From IMG/VR virus record IMGVR_UViG_3300042294_003666, positions 1-32,649 of that record: DNA of 32,649 bases; one strand, given 5' to 3'. The DNA is from a virus. The notes under the pieces were generated by a model that made no database searches, had not been told where the DNA came from, and saw only the letters and a list, made by a program, of their open reading frames with translations. The position numbers were made by a program, and so were the translations under genes. The first letter of the stretch is position 1. Each line of letters opens with the position of its first letter. Positions 21,447-31,077 of this stretch are shown here, one piece after another.

Positions 21447-22367
21447 GTGGCAACGATAAAGGAAATCATTCAGCAGTTCTGTTATCGGGTGAATGTTCCG
21501 GCCCCCTCTTCCATCGTGGGCGTATCGTCGCCAACTGAACAGCAGTACCTTTCCCTCTTTAAGTTCGTCGGCGACAACCTACGAAACCGCCCCTACCAGT
21601 GGCCGCAGCTAAAACGCGGGTACACCTTCACCACCGCTACAAACCAAAGCAAATATCAGCTCCCCGGCGATTTCTACCGTCTTCTTGATAGCTCTCAGTG
21701 GGACACAACGAACAACTGGCCCCTCAGAGGTCCGATATCCGACTTTCAATTCAACGTGCGGCAATTCGCTGTTGTGAGCCTTCAAACGCGCAAGGCTTTC
21801 CGCATCCTAGGCGCTACAAATTACCTCTACAGCACCTCACCGTATAACAAGCGCTCGGCCGGATGGTTTGAGATCGACCCGGCAGCGGATAACAACACGG
21901 ACGAATTGTTCTTGGGCTACCTCTCGGCAAATTGGATACAGCCGCGCGATTGGACGGCCTCAACAGCCTACAACCTAGGCGACATCCGAAGCGGTAACGG
22001 CTACGTGTACCGAGTCACCACCGCTGGCACCAGCGGCACCACGAGGCCAAGCGTAGCAACCGGCACTGAGGTAGATGGCACTGTGACCTGGACGGTATAC
22101 ACCGAGCCTTACGACTGTTCAGCCGCCAACGCCGCGCTTAACGATGCAGACCTTTGCCTGTTCGACGATGACCTCATGATTGAGGGCATGCGGTGGGCGT
22201 ATTTCCGCGCCAAAAAGCAGGAATACGAGCAAGAGCGGGCAGACTGGGAGCAGATGGTAAAGAGCGCCTACGCCCGGTTTAACGGCCCTGTGCGCGTTTC
22301 TATGGCAGACGAGTACGGCGATTATTTCGATTGGCCGAATATCCCGGCTGGCGGGTGGAGTGTGTAA
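21447..22367 (+). CDS. Head-tail adaptor / neck protein with carbohydrate-binding-like insert
   Basis: 306 residues from GTG 21447, with AGGG about seven bases upstream. The helical N-terminus (TIKEIIQQFCYRVNV, PTEQQYLSLFKFVGDNLR) and YTFTTATNQSKYQLPGDF match podophage adaptor/tail-accessory proteins like P22 gp4-type necks. Residues about 172-222 (WTASTAYNLGDIRSGNG, YVYRVTTAGTSGTTRPS, then VTWTVY) look like a CBM5/12-style carbohydrate-binding module inserted between adaptor segments. The C-terminus resumes as a helix (MRWAYFRAKKQEYEQERADW). It links portal to hub. Confidence 0.75.
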   Translation: MATIKEIIQQFCYRVNVPAPSSIVGVSSPTEQQYLSLFKFVGDNLRNRPYQWPQLKRGYTFTTATNQSKYQLPGDFYRLLDSSQWDTTNNWPLRGPISDFQFNVRQFAVVSLQTRKAFRILGATNYLYSTSPYNKRSAGWFEIDPAADNNTDELFLGYLSANWIQPRDWTASTAYNLGDIRSGNGYVYRVTTAGTSGTTRPSVATGTEVDGTVTWTVYTEPYDCSAANAALNDADLCLFDDDLMIEGMRWAYFRAKKQEYEQERADWEQMVKSAYARFNGPVRVSMADEYGDYFDWPNIPAGGWSV

Positions 22368-22369
22368 AT

Positions 22370-24028
22370 ATGGCAGAGCAGCAACCCAACCCTCAGATGT
22401 TTGCCGGCGTTGATTTCTCTCAGTATCCAAGCTGGCAAAAGGTAGTTACACCTCGAGGAGCGGTCCTGTATGTAGTTCCTGGCACGGGCTGGGTGTACGA
22501 TCCGTTTCTCTCGGCAGCCAAGGGCCGGCCGGTTCTATCGCCTAATCCTCAGCAAGAGATTGACGATAGGCAGCGCGTCATTGACAACCAAAACGCAAAC
22601 ACCCGCGCGCAATCACCCGAGGGGCAAATAATACCAGTATTCGGCGGCGTGGCTGGCACGGTCGGCGGAGCAGCGGCGTATAATTACATCAGCAATTCAG
22701 GCAAACCCTCCCCGACAATAGATCCGCAAGTTGACGCGCAGGTGGTAGTAAATCCTACTCCTCCCCCTGCCACATCATCGCAGGGTTTTGTGGAGGGAGC
22801 GCAAACCGGCGCAAGTGTCGCGCCGGTCGGTAACACCATCCCGGCCGGGTCGCCGGTCCCTGCCGGATATACAGCGGTCGGCACAAACCCCGACGGTGGC
22901 ACTCTCGTAGCGCCCACGAGCCAGGTGAACGCAATTCCCGAGGAAGCATTAAACGATCCCGGTTTTCTGTCCTCGGTGAATTGGGGACAAGTGGTACAAG
23001 GCGGCCTTGGGCTTGCGCAACTCTATGGCGCGTATAGAGGCTATCAGAAGGGCGACTATGTAGGAGCCGGGTTATCCGGTGCAACCGGGGCGGGCAATAT
23101 AGCGCTTGCTACCGGCGTAGCATCACAGGGTGGCACAATGGCCACACAGGTGATCCCAGGGCTCAACATCGCAACCGGCCTGTACACGGGCTACCAAACA
23201 GCCGACGCCATGGGCGACATGGCCGCAGGAGGCAAGCGCACGAGAACGGGCGTTATTGGTGGAGCAAGCAGCGGCGCCGCGATTGGTGCCGGTGTGGGTT
23301 CGCTTTTCTTTGGCGCAGGGGCAGCACCGGGCGCCGCGATTGGTGCAGTAGTCGGCGCAATAGCAGGCTTGGCGGGGGATAAATTCGGCAGCTCCAAGGG
23401 CAAAGCGCAATTCATGCGGGACGGCATACGCACCGAGCTGCAAAAGGGCGGTATCCTCGATGAGAACTACCAAGGCACACTCGCCGATGGCACTAAGTAC
23501 GACTTTGGAAAAGACGGCTCGACTCTCAAGTGGAAAGAGATCGATAAAGTTGCAGCCGAGAATAAAAACGCATGGGACGCAGCGGTGCCCCTCGGTGATG
23601 CGCTCTCGGCCGGGTACGGTTTCGTCGGACAAAAGGCAAGCGACATCACCGCATGGTACTCAAAAGCCGCGGTAAGCAACGCAGGCGACGACCCCGAGAA
23701 AGCAAAGGCCAACATGCGGCACTTTGCCCGCCAGCAGGGTATTACCTACGAAGGGATCAAGCAGAAGCTCGACGAGGCCAAAGCGGATAACCGGATTGAT
23801 GAAGCCCAATACAACTACTACCTTGGCGGCGCTCAACAGCTCAACGAAGGTAACTCACCGCAGCCGCCTCAGATGCAGAAGCAAGGCGTTGCACCAATAC
23901 CGGGCACACCACAGGCACCAGCTCGTAGCAAAACCATCTCCCCTGGTATCGACCTACAAGGGCGGCGCGTCAACTACTCGGACATGGGCAAGCAGCTTGC
24001 AAACCGAATGAATAAGCGGGGGCGCTAG
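22370..24028 (+). CDS. Probable ejection/internal virion protein with glycine-zipper region
   Basis: 552 residues from ATG 22370 (MAEQQPNPQ), two bases after the neck stop; an earlier in-frame ATG lies inside the neck gene. The N-terminal half is Pro/Gly/Val/Thr-rich and disordered. Residues about 300-340 are a strong Gly/Ala zipper (GVIGGASSGAAIGAGVGSLF, GAAIGAVVGAIAGLAGDKFG), able to insert in membranes. A Lys/Asp-rich helical C-terminus follows. Short-tailed phage ejection proteins often have such zippers. Role inferred from order (neck, this, hub). Confidence 0.7.
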   Translation: MAEQQPNPQMFAGVDFSQYPSWQKVVTPRGAVLYVVPGTGWVYDPFLSAAKGRPVLSPNPQQEIDDRQRVIDNQNANTRAQSPEGQIIPVFGGVAGTVGGAAAYNYISNSGKPSPTIDPQVDAQVVVNPTPPPATSSQGFVEGAQTGASVAPVGNTIPAGSPVPAGYTAVGTNPDGGTLVAPTSQVNAIPEEALNDPGFLSSVNWGQVVQGGLGLAQLYGAYRGYQKGDYVGAGLSGATGAGNIALATGVASQGGTMATQVIPGLNIATGLYTGYQTADAMGDMAAGGKRTRTGVIGGASSGAAIGAGVGSLFFGAGAAPGAAIGAVVGAIAGLAGDKFGSSKGKAQFMRDGIRTELQKGGILDENYQGTLADGTKYDFGKDGSTLKWKEIDKVAAENKNAWDAAVPLGDALSAGYGFVGQKASDITAWYSKAAVSNAGDDPEKAKANMRHFARQQGITYEGIKQKLDEAKADNRIDEAQYNYYLGGAQQLNEGNSPQPPQMQKQGVAPIPGTPQAPARSKTISPGIDLQGRRVNYSDMGKQLANRMNKRGR

Positions 24029-25635
24029 TGCCGAGTGTTGGAGTACCACTACCGCCACCGTTTAAGGGTCAAAACGATCAGCTCCCGGCGTTTTCGCTTG
24101 AAAACCCCTTTTGCGTACGGATGCAAAATCTAAACAATGATAGAGGGATCGTTTCGCTCAGGAAGGGCAATAAAAAATTCGCGCAAGTCACAGCCAATGC
24201 CCCTCGAGCGTTGGCGATTGCATCTTACGGCGACAAGCTTTTTATGGTCGTGGATGACTCAACCGCCTACGCGAGATTTTACGACATTACCACCGGCACG
24301 CCGTCCTCTGTATATGTGACACCAAACGACGGGTTCGGAGATAGAGCGGTAGAAACCTTATATTTCAACAACTACCTGTTTTTTTTCGGGGACGGAGGGA
24401 TCGCAGGAGGCGGACTAATACCGGCATCCGACGGACCGGTTTATTACAACGGAAGCGCGTGGGGTAAAGCCACGTGGACCTACACCGGCAGCGCAAAACC
24501 GTTCGGGGGTGCTGTCTATAAAAACCGTGCTTACCTATTAGACTGGGGAACCGCTGACTATTTCTACACCAATATAGACGCAATCAGCGGAGTCACAACG
24601 CGCGTGAGTCTCGCAACCATCATCAGCGAGAAGGCGGAGCTTTTTGCAATTAAAAGCGTGTCGCTATCCGAGAACGTGACGCAAGAAAACTTGATTGCTT
24701 TCATACTGAGCAGCGGTGAGATTTTGATTTATAGCGGCTCGTATCCCAACTCTGAAAGTTGGCGCATTGTATCGCGACTAAAAACCGCGCCGCCGCTTTA
24801 TTATAATTCTACTATAGACGCGAAGGGCGATACGTTTTTATTGACCCGAACGGAGATCCTGTCACTTCGCAACTTGATTGCTAAAGGCTACGATGCCGAG
24901 CGGCGCGAAGGAATCGGTGCGGCTATTGAAAGCCGGTATAAACAAATTATCCAAGCGCTTACAGGATCGAGTGGCACGACGCCGTTTACAAGAGGCGTAT
25001 ACGATAAAAAGAATGACCGGCTTATTGTATCGTTTGGGTTTTATGTCGACCCGTCGGTGGCGCCGGGAGTGGTTGGCACGGGGCAGGTCGGGTTTTTTCA
25101 ACTAATTTACGATTTTGGGCTGGGCGCCTGGTACGAGTACTATCAGCTAACACCAGACACAACAGAGTGGACAAATATTGATATCACCGAGTTTAAAGAT
25201 GGTGTTTACGTTTTAACCAAAGGGAGCAAGGGCGCAAATGTCTATGCTACGGCCCATTTAATTGAAGGGCAAACCGGCTACCTCGACGACAACATAGTAA
25301 GTGATACTCAGGGCGTCCCTTACAAGCTCACCTCGGCCCCTCACCCGCTCAACCGCTACGGCGTTGTGAAAACTGACGGCCTTGAGGTCATCATGAAAAG
25401 CGATATTTACTCGACCGCCAAGTGGCGCCTTATCGGCGATCTTGGAGCGCAGCAAACCGCCGAGCAAGTAACAAGCGGCAACGGCTCAAACGTAACTAAA
25501 ACGTTTGTGAACCTCGGCATTGAATCGAATCTCGTACAGTATGAGCTCTCGGGCACCTCAACAACGTCCACCGTCGGCCTCGAGGTATACGGTACAAATC
25601 TTTGGGTTAATCCTTCGCAGGGGGTAGCGCGCTAA
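24028..25635 (+). CDS. Tail hub/nozzle-like beta-propeller protein
   Basis: 535 residues, GTG start overlapping the previous stop (TAGTG). It resembles the P22 gp10 / nozzle group: a Pro-rich start (VPLPPPFKGQND), NPFCVRMQNLNNDRGIV, then repeating strands (ALAIASYGDKLFMVVDDST, LYFNNYLFFFGDGG, AYLLDWGTADYFYTN). The C-terminal part contains the platform-like region. This type forms the tube below the adaptor. Base composition is slightly more A/T-rich than the genes around it. Confidence 0.75.
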   Translation: MPSVGVPLPPPFKGQNDQLPAFSLENPFCVRMQNLNNDRGIVSLRKGNKKFAQVTANAPRALAIASYGDKLFMVVDDSTAYARFYDITTGTPSSVYVTPNDGFGDRAVETLYFNNYLFFFGDGGIAGGGLIPASDGPVYYNGSAWGKATWTYTGSAKPFGGAVYKNRAYLLDWGTADYFYTNIDAISGVTTRVSLATIISEKAELFAIKSVSLSENVTQENLIAFILSSGEILIYSGSYPNSESWRIVSRLKTAPPLYYNSTIDAKGDTFLLTRTEILSLRNLIAKGYDAERREGIGAAIESRYKQIIQALTGSSGTTPFTRGVYDKKNDRLIVSFGFYVDPSVAPGVVGTGQVGFFQLIYDFGLGAWYEYYQLTPDTTEWTNIDITEFKDGVYVLTKGSKGANVYATAHLIEGQTGYLDDNIVSDTQGVPYKLTSAPHPLNRYGVVKTDGLEVIMKSDIYSTAKWRLIGDLGAQQTAEQVTSGNGSNVTKTFVNLGIESNLVQYELSGTSTTSTVGLEVYGTNLWVNPSQGVAR

Positions 25636-26756
25636 TGGCTAAGTTCATCACAACGAAATACGGAACAAAAATCAACGTAGAAGGGCTCACGCCCAAGCAA
25701 ATTGCCAAGGTGCGCACCACAGCAGAGGGAAAGGGCGCGTACGGTGCAAAAGGTGCCGCGCTTGCGCAAGAACTGAGGAAGCGCAACGAGACGAAGGCGA
25801 CCACCGGTGGAAATACCACCGAAGGTGTACAAGGCGATCCGGGAATACCGATAACGAGCGAAACCCAAAAAGTTGATCTTGGTGTGACGCCCGGAACGGG
25901 AGCGATAGATCCAGAAAAAGCCGGCTCAGCGCTAACCGGCGCCGAAGAGAAGGACTCCGAACGGAACTTCAACATGAACAACCCCGGCGTCGAGGTCGAT
26001 GCGTTTGGGAATAGAAGGATCATTGAACGAGATCCAGCGACCGGAGCAGTTTCAACCCGTATTGAGAGCGGAGCGCTGGCTACAGGGGCACAGGGGCTTT
26101 TAAGTGGTGCGATCTCCAATTTTGGAGCAAACGGCAATATTGACCTTTCGGGAGCACCGAGGATCCTTGAAACCGGCGACGTGCGAGACCAGGCGCAAAA
26201 GGTCGGTGATGCCAACTACTCGTACATCACCCGGAACGTGGAGCGCAACAAACGGCGGGAGCTCGAAGCAGCAAAACAAGAGCTTGCCGAGCGTGGTATT
26301 CCAATAGACTATGCCAACCCAGATTCGATGTGGAACAAGGCCACAGGTGCAATCAATCAACGGTATGACGATATCGACCAGGCCGCGAGCAATCAGGCAA
26401 TCATGGGCCGCGATGCCAGCATGGGCGCACTGATATCGGGGCAAAGTACAGCGCGCAACGCGTTTGTTTCGGGAGCAACGACCGTTGCCGAAAACGCTCG
26501 AGCAAACCTAAACAGCTCTCTAGCCGCAAGCGGCGCGCTATCGGGAGAGTTCACCCCGTACGCCGGAGGGTCGGTTGATCAATCCGGGGTACTCGGTAAC
26601 CTCGTCAGTAAGATGAGCGATGCAGAGTTAGCCCGCTACGGGATTGATAAAGATTACGCCGCCAAGCTACGGGCCATCAACAAGCCAAGTGGGGGCAGCG
26701 GTGGAGGCGCGGCGGTTCAGGATAACAGTCCAATTTTCATGGGGAGCCAAGGATGA
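25635..26756 (+). CDS. Probable internal virion / ejection protein, 373 aa
   Basis: ATG 25635 overlaps the hub stop (TAATG). Soluble, Gly/Ala/Asn-rich. N-terminal 50 residues are basic (KFITTKYGTKINVEGLTPKQ); the middle has VRDQAQKVGDANYSYITRNV and an Arg/Glu helix; the C-terminal half is helical and Ala/Ser-rich, ending Gly/Ser-rich. No enzymatic motif. Position between hub and the large ejection proteins suggests it is packaged in the head. Confidence 0.65.
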   Translation: MAKFITTKYGTKINVEGLTPKQIAKVRTTAEGKGAYGAKGAALAQELRKRNETKATTGGNTTEGVQGDPGIPITSETQKVDLGVTPGTGAIDPEKAGSALTGAEEKDSERNFNMNNPGVEVDAFGNRRIIERDPATGAVSTRIESGALATGAQGLLSGAISNFGANGNIDLSGAPRILETGDVRDQAQKVGDANYSYITRNVERNKRRELEAAKQELAERGIPIDYANPDSMWNKATGAINQRYDDIDQAASNQAIMGRDASMGALISGQSTARNAFVSGATTVAENARANLNSSLAASGALSGEFTPYAGGSVDQSGVLGNLVSKMSDAELARYGIDKDYAAKLRAINKPSGGSGGGAAVQDNSPIFMGSQG

Positions 26757-27910
26757 GCCCAACTCAACCATTTCCATTACTCGGCTATGAAGATCTCACG
26801 GCCTTCCAAAAGAACGTCGCAGACGACAATTTTATGCTCAACCTTGGCCCTGCTATCTCAGGCGCTAAGTTTGATATGCGCACTTGGTCTCCTCAAGCTC
26901 AAGTCGGATCGTCGTTTGCGCAAGGGTTCCTGGGTGCTCTCATGCGGGGTTACGGTCAACAGCAAGTAGCGGATCAGACAAGGCAAGCCGCGGCACTTCT
27001 CCCCCTTCTCTACTCTGACCCTCAAAACGTGCAGCGGCCCGAGGGGATGGACGCCGATGCATTTGCGGGGCTTCAAGGGATGGCGCAGCTCAGGAAGCTA
27101 CAGCAGCAAGCGTACCAACAGCAGACAAGGCAGGAGCTTTTTAATGACCTTTTGATGGAAGATGCGAAGGCTAATATCGGAGCAAAAAACGACATCAATA
27201 AAATCCTAATCGCGAAACTTGCAAGTGGAGATCCGCTCGAACGAAACGCAGCGCAGCGGATCATGGCAGGGCTCAAGGGGATAGACTTAGGCGACAGCGC
27301 GCCAAAAGTAACGCCTTTTGAAAAAAAGGTAGAGGAATACGGAGATCCCGACCTCGCGCGGCAAGCGGTCAAAGACGAGAATCCGGAGTTTAGGCAAGCC
27401 GATCTTTGGAAGATTGAACGGGAGTATACGGATAAACTTTTGACCGGCGACGAAGCAAGAAAAGCCCTTTCGATGAATAAGGCAACACGAAACATCTTTG
27501 AGGCATTGAAAAAAGAAAATCCGTTGGCAGCTTCAACGGCCATTTTTGAGTATGCAAAGCTACAAGATGCGCTGGGAACAGTGCGAGAAGGCGACGAAAT
27601 GCGGGTATCTGATCCGGGTGGACCGCTTGGACGATTGGCACAGATACACAACGAGATCCTCGCAAAAGGAAAACTTACACCCGAGGCAAAAATAGCGATG
27701 CGTGAGCTTGTGCCAATTCTGCAAGATTCAACGTTTATGCAGTACAATCAGCTCAAAGATAGTTATCTTGAGGCCGCCAAACAGTACGGCGCAAAGCCCG
27801 AGCGGATCAAGTACGTACGACCGTTGGACATATCGAGCTACTTAGAAGATGCGGCAGCGGCACCGGTAGTAAAAGCACCAGATGGCAATTTGTATCAGAT
27901 AGTGGATTAA
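26753..27910 (+). CDS. Probable ejection protein, helical, 385 aa
   Basis: ATG 26753 overlaps the previous stop (ATGA). Almost entirely helical, charged, with Gln/Arg/Lys/Glu-rich stretches (QQVADQTRQAAALLPLLY, then RKLQQQAYQQQTRQELFND), resembling the middle ejection proteins of podophages. The N-terminal region LGPAISGAKFDMRTWSPQAQ and Gly-rich turns precede the helices. No catalytic motif. Between two likely ejection proteins. Confidence 0.7.
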   Translation: MSPTQPFPLLGYEDLTAFQKNVADDNFMLNLGPAISGAKFDMRTWSPQAQVGSSFAQGFLGALMRGYGQQQVADQTRQAAALLPLLYSDPQNVQRPEGMDADAFAGLQGMAQLRKLQQQAYQQQTRQELFNDLLMEDAKANIGAKNDINKILIAKLASGDPLERNAAQRIMAGLKGIDLGDSAPKVTPFEKKVEEYGDPDLARQAVKDENPEFRQADLWKIEREYTDKLLTGDEARKALSMNKATRNIFEALKKENPLAASTAIFEYAKLQDALGTVREGDEMRVSDPGGPLGRLAQIHNEILAKGKLTPEAKIAMRELVPILQDSTFMQYNQLKDSYLEAAKQYGAKPERIKYVRPLDISSYLEDAAAAPVVKAPDGNLYQIVD

Positions 27911-30712
27911 ATGGCCCCACCAATACCCATTACTCGAGCAGAATACGAAGCAAGGTTCGGCGGCGTTGCGGCACCTGTCGAGGCACCCGTTGCGGCGCCT
28001 ATTCCTATTACTCGAGCCGAGTATCAGGCGAAGTTCTCTCCGCCCGTACCTTCGATATGGAGCGATCCGATCGACGCACTCACCTCTTACGATTGGTGGA
28101 CAACTCGACCGGATGGCTCAAAGTCGGGGCTTATCGGCCCGGTGATGGCAGCCGGCCAGGGGCTCACGTTTGGCACAATGGACGAGATCGCAGCGGGCGG
28201 TAACGCCCTTCTAGACCGAATATTCAGCGGCGTTCCTCTCTCAGAGGCGTACGATCAGCGGCTTGAGCAGACGCGCGGGGTGCTCAAGGATTATCAGGAA
28301 ACAAGCCCAGGGCAGGCGTTTGTTATTGAGCTCCTTGGCGCGGCGAACCTTCCCTTTAAGAGCGCCATCGGAGAGAAGGCAGGAATCGGGGCAAAAACGT
28401 TACAAGCGGCAAAAGAAGGCGGCACGCTTGGCGCCCTCTACGGGTACGGCAGCGGCGAAGGTGGGGCGTTGCAGCGCGCGGAAAGCGCAGCAATCAGCGG
28501 CGGGATAGGTGCCGGAGCGGGCGCGGTCCTTACGCCTGCAATCGAGGGAACGGTGCGCGGTGGGCAGTGGCTCGCCGATAAAGCAGCAGAGATCGGCATC
28601 ACACCGAAAGCCCTGATCGACGACCTCGCCGAGGCGTTGTTCAGCGGCTCAGCAAGCTCGCAGCGCGGTTCTATAAGCAACCGCCCAACGGGCGCCGGGC
28701 TCACACCGGAGGAGCTATACCTTGCACGACGCCTAAAGAACGTACCAGCAAGCGAGATCGACCGTGCAGCGGTGGAGCTGGCAGAGGCGGATGCTCGAGG
28801 GGTTCCCCTCTACCTGCAAGAAGCGTTAGGGGATCGCGGTGTGATGAGCAACGCCAACCTAGTAGCAACGCAGCCAGGGACGGCCGGGCAAGCGGGGCGC
28901 GCAATCGAGGCGAGAACCGCGGCGACACGGGATCGTATGTCTAACCTCCTATCGGGTGTGTCAGACGAGATTGATCCGTATACGGGGGCACAACGGCTAC
29001 AGAGCGCAGGAAAGAAGATAGTTGGTAAAGCCAAAGAGGACTTGAAAGAGATTGGCGAGGCGTTATATCGGCCAGCGTATGACCTCGCACCAACTATCGA
29101 TGATCCGAAACTAGTGGAATTGATCGACAGCGACAAATACCTACGTGATGAAATCAGGAGCCTACAGAATACCGCCGAATATTCAAAGCTGCCGCAAAAC
29201 TCGACTGAATTGTTAGTCAATTCGCGCAGCGGGCTCGACGACAGGATTAACAAACTAGCAGAGAAAGAGCCTAACTTGGCGCGCGCCATAAGAGTAGGCA
29301 CGTACAATAAGCTCAATGAAATCATCGGCGATGCGGTGCCAGAAGTGCGCGCAGCCGATGAGCTCTACGCAGCAGCAGCTCAAAAGATCGACGACCTAAA
29401 CAGCACGTTTCTGGGCTACCTCAACAAACTTGGACCTGACAAGATCGACAATGTGACGCAGCTTCTCGACCGGCCACCGACGCGCATCTCAGCACTTCGG
29501 GATAAGTTTATAGATGCCGGCCTTGAACAAGAATGGAACGCCGGCGTTCGGTCGGTTCTTGATCTGAAACTCATGGGCATGAAAAGCGGGCAAAACATGG
29601 CCGACCGGCTGGCAGGTGTCCCGGAGATGGAAAAGCAGATCCGCGCGGCGCTTGGTGATAAAGCCGATGACGTGCTTAGAGGTTTGTTCTTCGAAGATAA
29701 GATAGCTCGAGGTAAGAACGCTTACGCCGTAGGATCTCAGACTCAGCCGCGACAAGCCGAGGCCGAGGACGTAAAACAGGCGGCTTCGCTCCTGCAATCC
29801 ATCATTGGATTGGATTACAAAACAGCGATGGCGAAGTTGTTTGATCAAGGGATGCCCGAGGATCTTGCGCAGGGGCTTGCGGATATTTATTTCAACCCCA
29901 CCAGGGGCAAGGACACACTCACGCGGGTGGCTTCACTCCTCGATGATTACGCGCGGAACAGAAGGGCCGCCGATGCCGTCATGAAAGGCGCAAACGTTGC
30001 TACAACGCGCGGAGCAGCTACCAGCGCCGACGATTATATGGATCTCGGAACTGTTGGACTTAGCGGACGTTCGGGAACCACATCACCTTCATCACAAGCG
30101 GGAAAAACAGGATCAGCAAAATCACCACGATCAGAAGCACGTTCGTCGTCACCTGCGACTCAAGATAAGGCATCACCAAATCCAAAAGATTCTGAAGGAA
30201 AAGATCCCTCTTTTCGGCCTGTGTCATATACCGAAAACGATAGCCTGTTTAACGACCTTTTTGAAGGGGCAGATATGCGCGACGTAAAAGCGGTGGAAGC
30301 AGAGATTGATCAAGATGCGTACCTTTCGGCACTCTACGAGACAGAAAGCGGCCGAAACCCCAAAGCAAAAAACCCCAAATCCACGGCCTCGGGAGGGTTT
30401 CAGTTTATTAAGCGCACGGCGGCATCGCTCGGCCTCGAAGACCCGTTCGACTTGGATCAAAGCCTGACGGCGGTCAGAAGACTCACCGACGAGCATAAAA
30501 AGCTGTTTGGTGACGATCCGGCAGTGCTGTACTCGGCTCACTATCTGGGATCTCCCCTTCTCCGCAAAGTGCAGCGGGGCGCCGAGCTTACCGCGAAAGA
30601 GCAGGAGATAGTTGATTCGCTTCTACAGAAAGCATTGCCCCGGTTCCTCCGGATCTATAAGAGAGTCGCAGATCGTGACACCAACGAAGGCGGCGGGCAG
30701 GTGACGGCATGA
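27911..30712 (+). CDS. Large ejection protein with C-terminal lytic transglycosylase domain
   Basis: 933 residues from ATG 27911, directly after the preceding stop. Residues 1-35 hold two copies of PITRAEYxA(R/K)F separated by a Pro/Ala/Val linker. The middle is long and helical with a Gly/Ala-rich segment near 180-200. A Ser/Thr/Pro/Lys linker lies about 725-765. Residues about 795-925 look like a soluble lytic transglycosylase domain: YETESGRNPKAKNPKSTAS, then GGFQFIKRTA, with Glu812 as the likely catalytic acid. It would cut peptidoglycan while DNA enters, like T7 gp16. It ends in an ATGA overlap. Confidence 0.85.
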   Translation: MAPPIPITRAEYEARFGGVAAPVEAPVAAPIPITRAEYQAKFSPPVPSIWSDPIDALTSYDWWTTRPDGSKSGLIGPVMAAGQGLTFGTMDEIAAGGNALLDRIFSGVPLSEAYDQRLEQTRGVLKDYQETSPGQAFVIELLGAANLPFKSAIGEKAGIGAKTLQAAKEGGTLGALYGYGSGEGGALQRAESAAISGGIGAGAGAVLTPAIEGTVRGGQWLADKAAEIGITPKALIDDLAEALFSGSASSQRGSISNRPTGAGLTPEELYLARRLKNVPASEIDRAAVELAEADARGVPLYLQEALGDRGVMSNANLVATQPGTAGQAGRAIEARTAATRDRMSNLLSGVSDEIDPYTGAQRLQSAGKKIVGKAKEDLKEIGEALYRPAYDLAPTIDDPKLVELIDSDKYLRDEIRSLQNTAEYSKLPQNSTELLVNSRSGLDDRINKLAEKEPNLARAIRVGTYNKLNEIIGDAVPEVRAADELYAAAAQKIDDLNSTFLGYLNKLGPDKIDNVTQLLDRPPTRISALRDKFIDAGLEQEWNAGVRSVLDLKLMGMKSGQNMADRLAGVPEMEKQIRAALGDKADDVLRGLFFEDKIARGKNAYAVGSQTQPRQAEAEDVKQAASLLQSIIGLDYKTAMAKLFDQGMPEDLAQGLADIYFNPTRGKDTLTRVASLLDDYARNRRAADAVMKGANVATTRGAATSADDYMDLGTVGLSGRSGTTSPSSQAGKTGSAKSPRSEARSSSPATQDKASPNPKDSEGKDPSFRPVSYTENDSLFNDLFEGADMRDVKAVEAEIDQDAYLSALYETESGRNPKAKNPKSTASGGFQFIKRTAASLGLEDPFDLDQSLTAVRRLTDEHKKLFGDDPAVLYSAHYLGSPLLRKVQRGAELTAKEQEIVDSLLQKALPRFLRIYKRVADRDTNEGGGQVTA

Positions 30713-31077
30713 CCGACCCGATCCGGCTTTACGAGATAAACGGCGAGGTGTGCACGGTGCAGTGCGCAACTTTGGCCGCCCCGTTAGCGCTTAATCAAAC
30801 GCTTGTGCCCGCTGTGACGGGTAAGCGAATCAGGGTCATGGGATGGATAGCGCAGAGCGGAGGCGCGGTTGTCGGCGCGTTTGGCCTTAAAAACGGCGCA
30901 ACGGGCGCCTATATTATGTTCCTAAAACGGGTGCCCGCAATCACTGACGGGCTTATCGAGAAACTGCCCATAGTCGATTGCGGCTACATGGAAACTAGCA
31001 CAGGTACTGCGCTCGGCCTAGATGTCACCGACGCAGCGGTAAACCTGACCGTTTTTTATATTGAATACACGCCATGA
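30709..31077 (+). CDS. Hypothetical phage beta-rich protein, 122 aa
   Basis: ATG 30709 overlaps the ejection protein stop. No signal peptide. Strand-rich and hydrophobic (RLYEINGEVCTVQCATLAAP, RIRVMGWIAQSGGAVVGAFG, VDCGYMETSTGTALGLDV), like small receptor-binding or virion proteins of other phages. Position before the holin-type genes suggests a tail or lysis-accessory role; not recognised. Confidence 0.65.
   Translation: MTDPIRLYEINGEVCTVQCATLAAPLALNQTLVPAVTGKRIRVMGWIAQSGGAVVGAFGLKNGATGAYIMFLKRVPAITDGLIEKLPIVDCGYMETSTGTALGLDVTDAAVNLTVFYIEYTP

Noticed and set aside
27073-27747. Minus-strand ORF of 224 codons within the ejection gene region
   Set aside because: Ser/Cys/Phe-rich shadow of a helical Glu/Lys/Ala-rich plus-strand gene; no start signal.
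19319-30712. Diversity-generating retroelement as in BPP-1-like podophages
   Set aside because: No reverse transcriptase motif and no adenine-variable template/variable repeat pair was seen.
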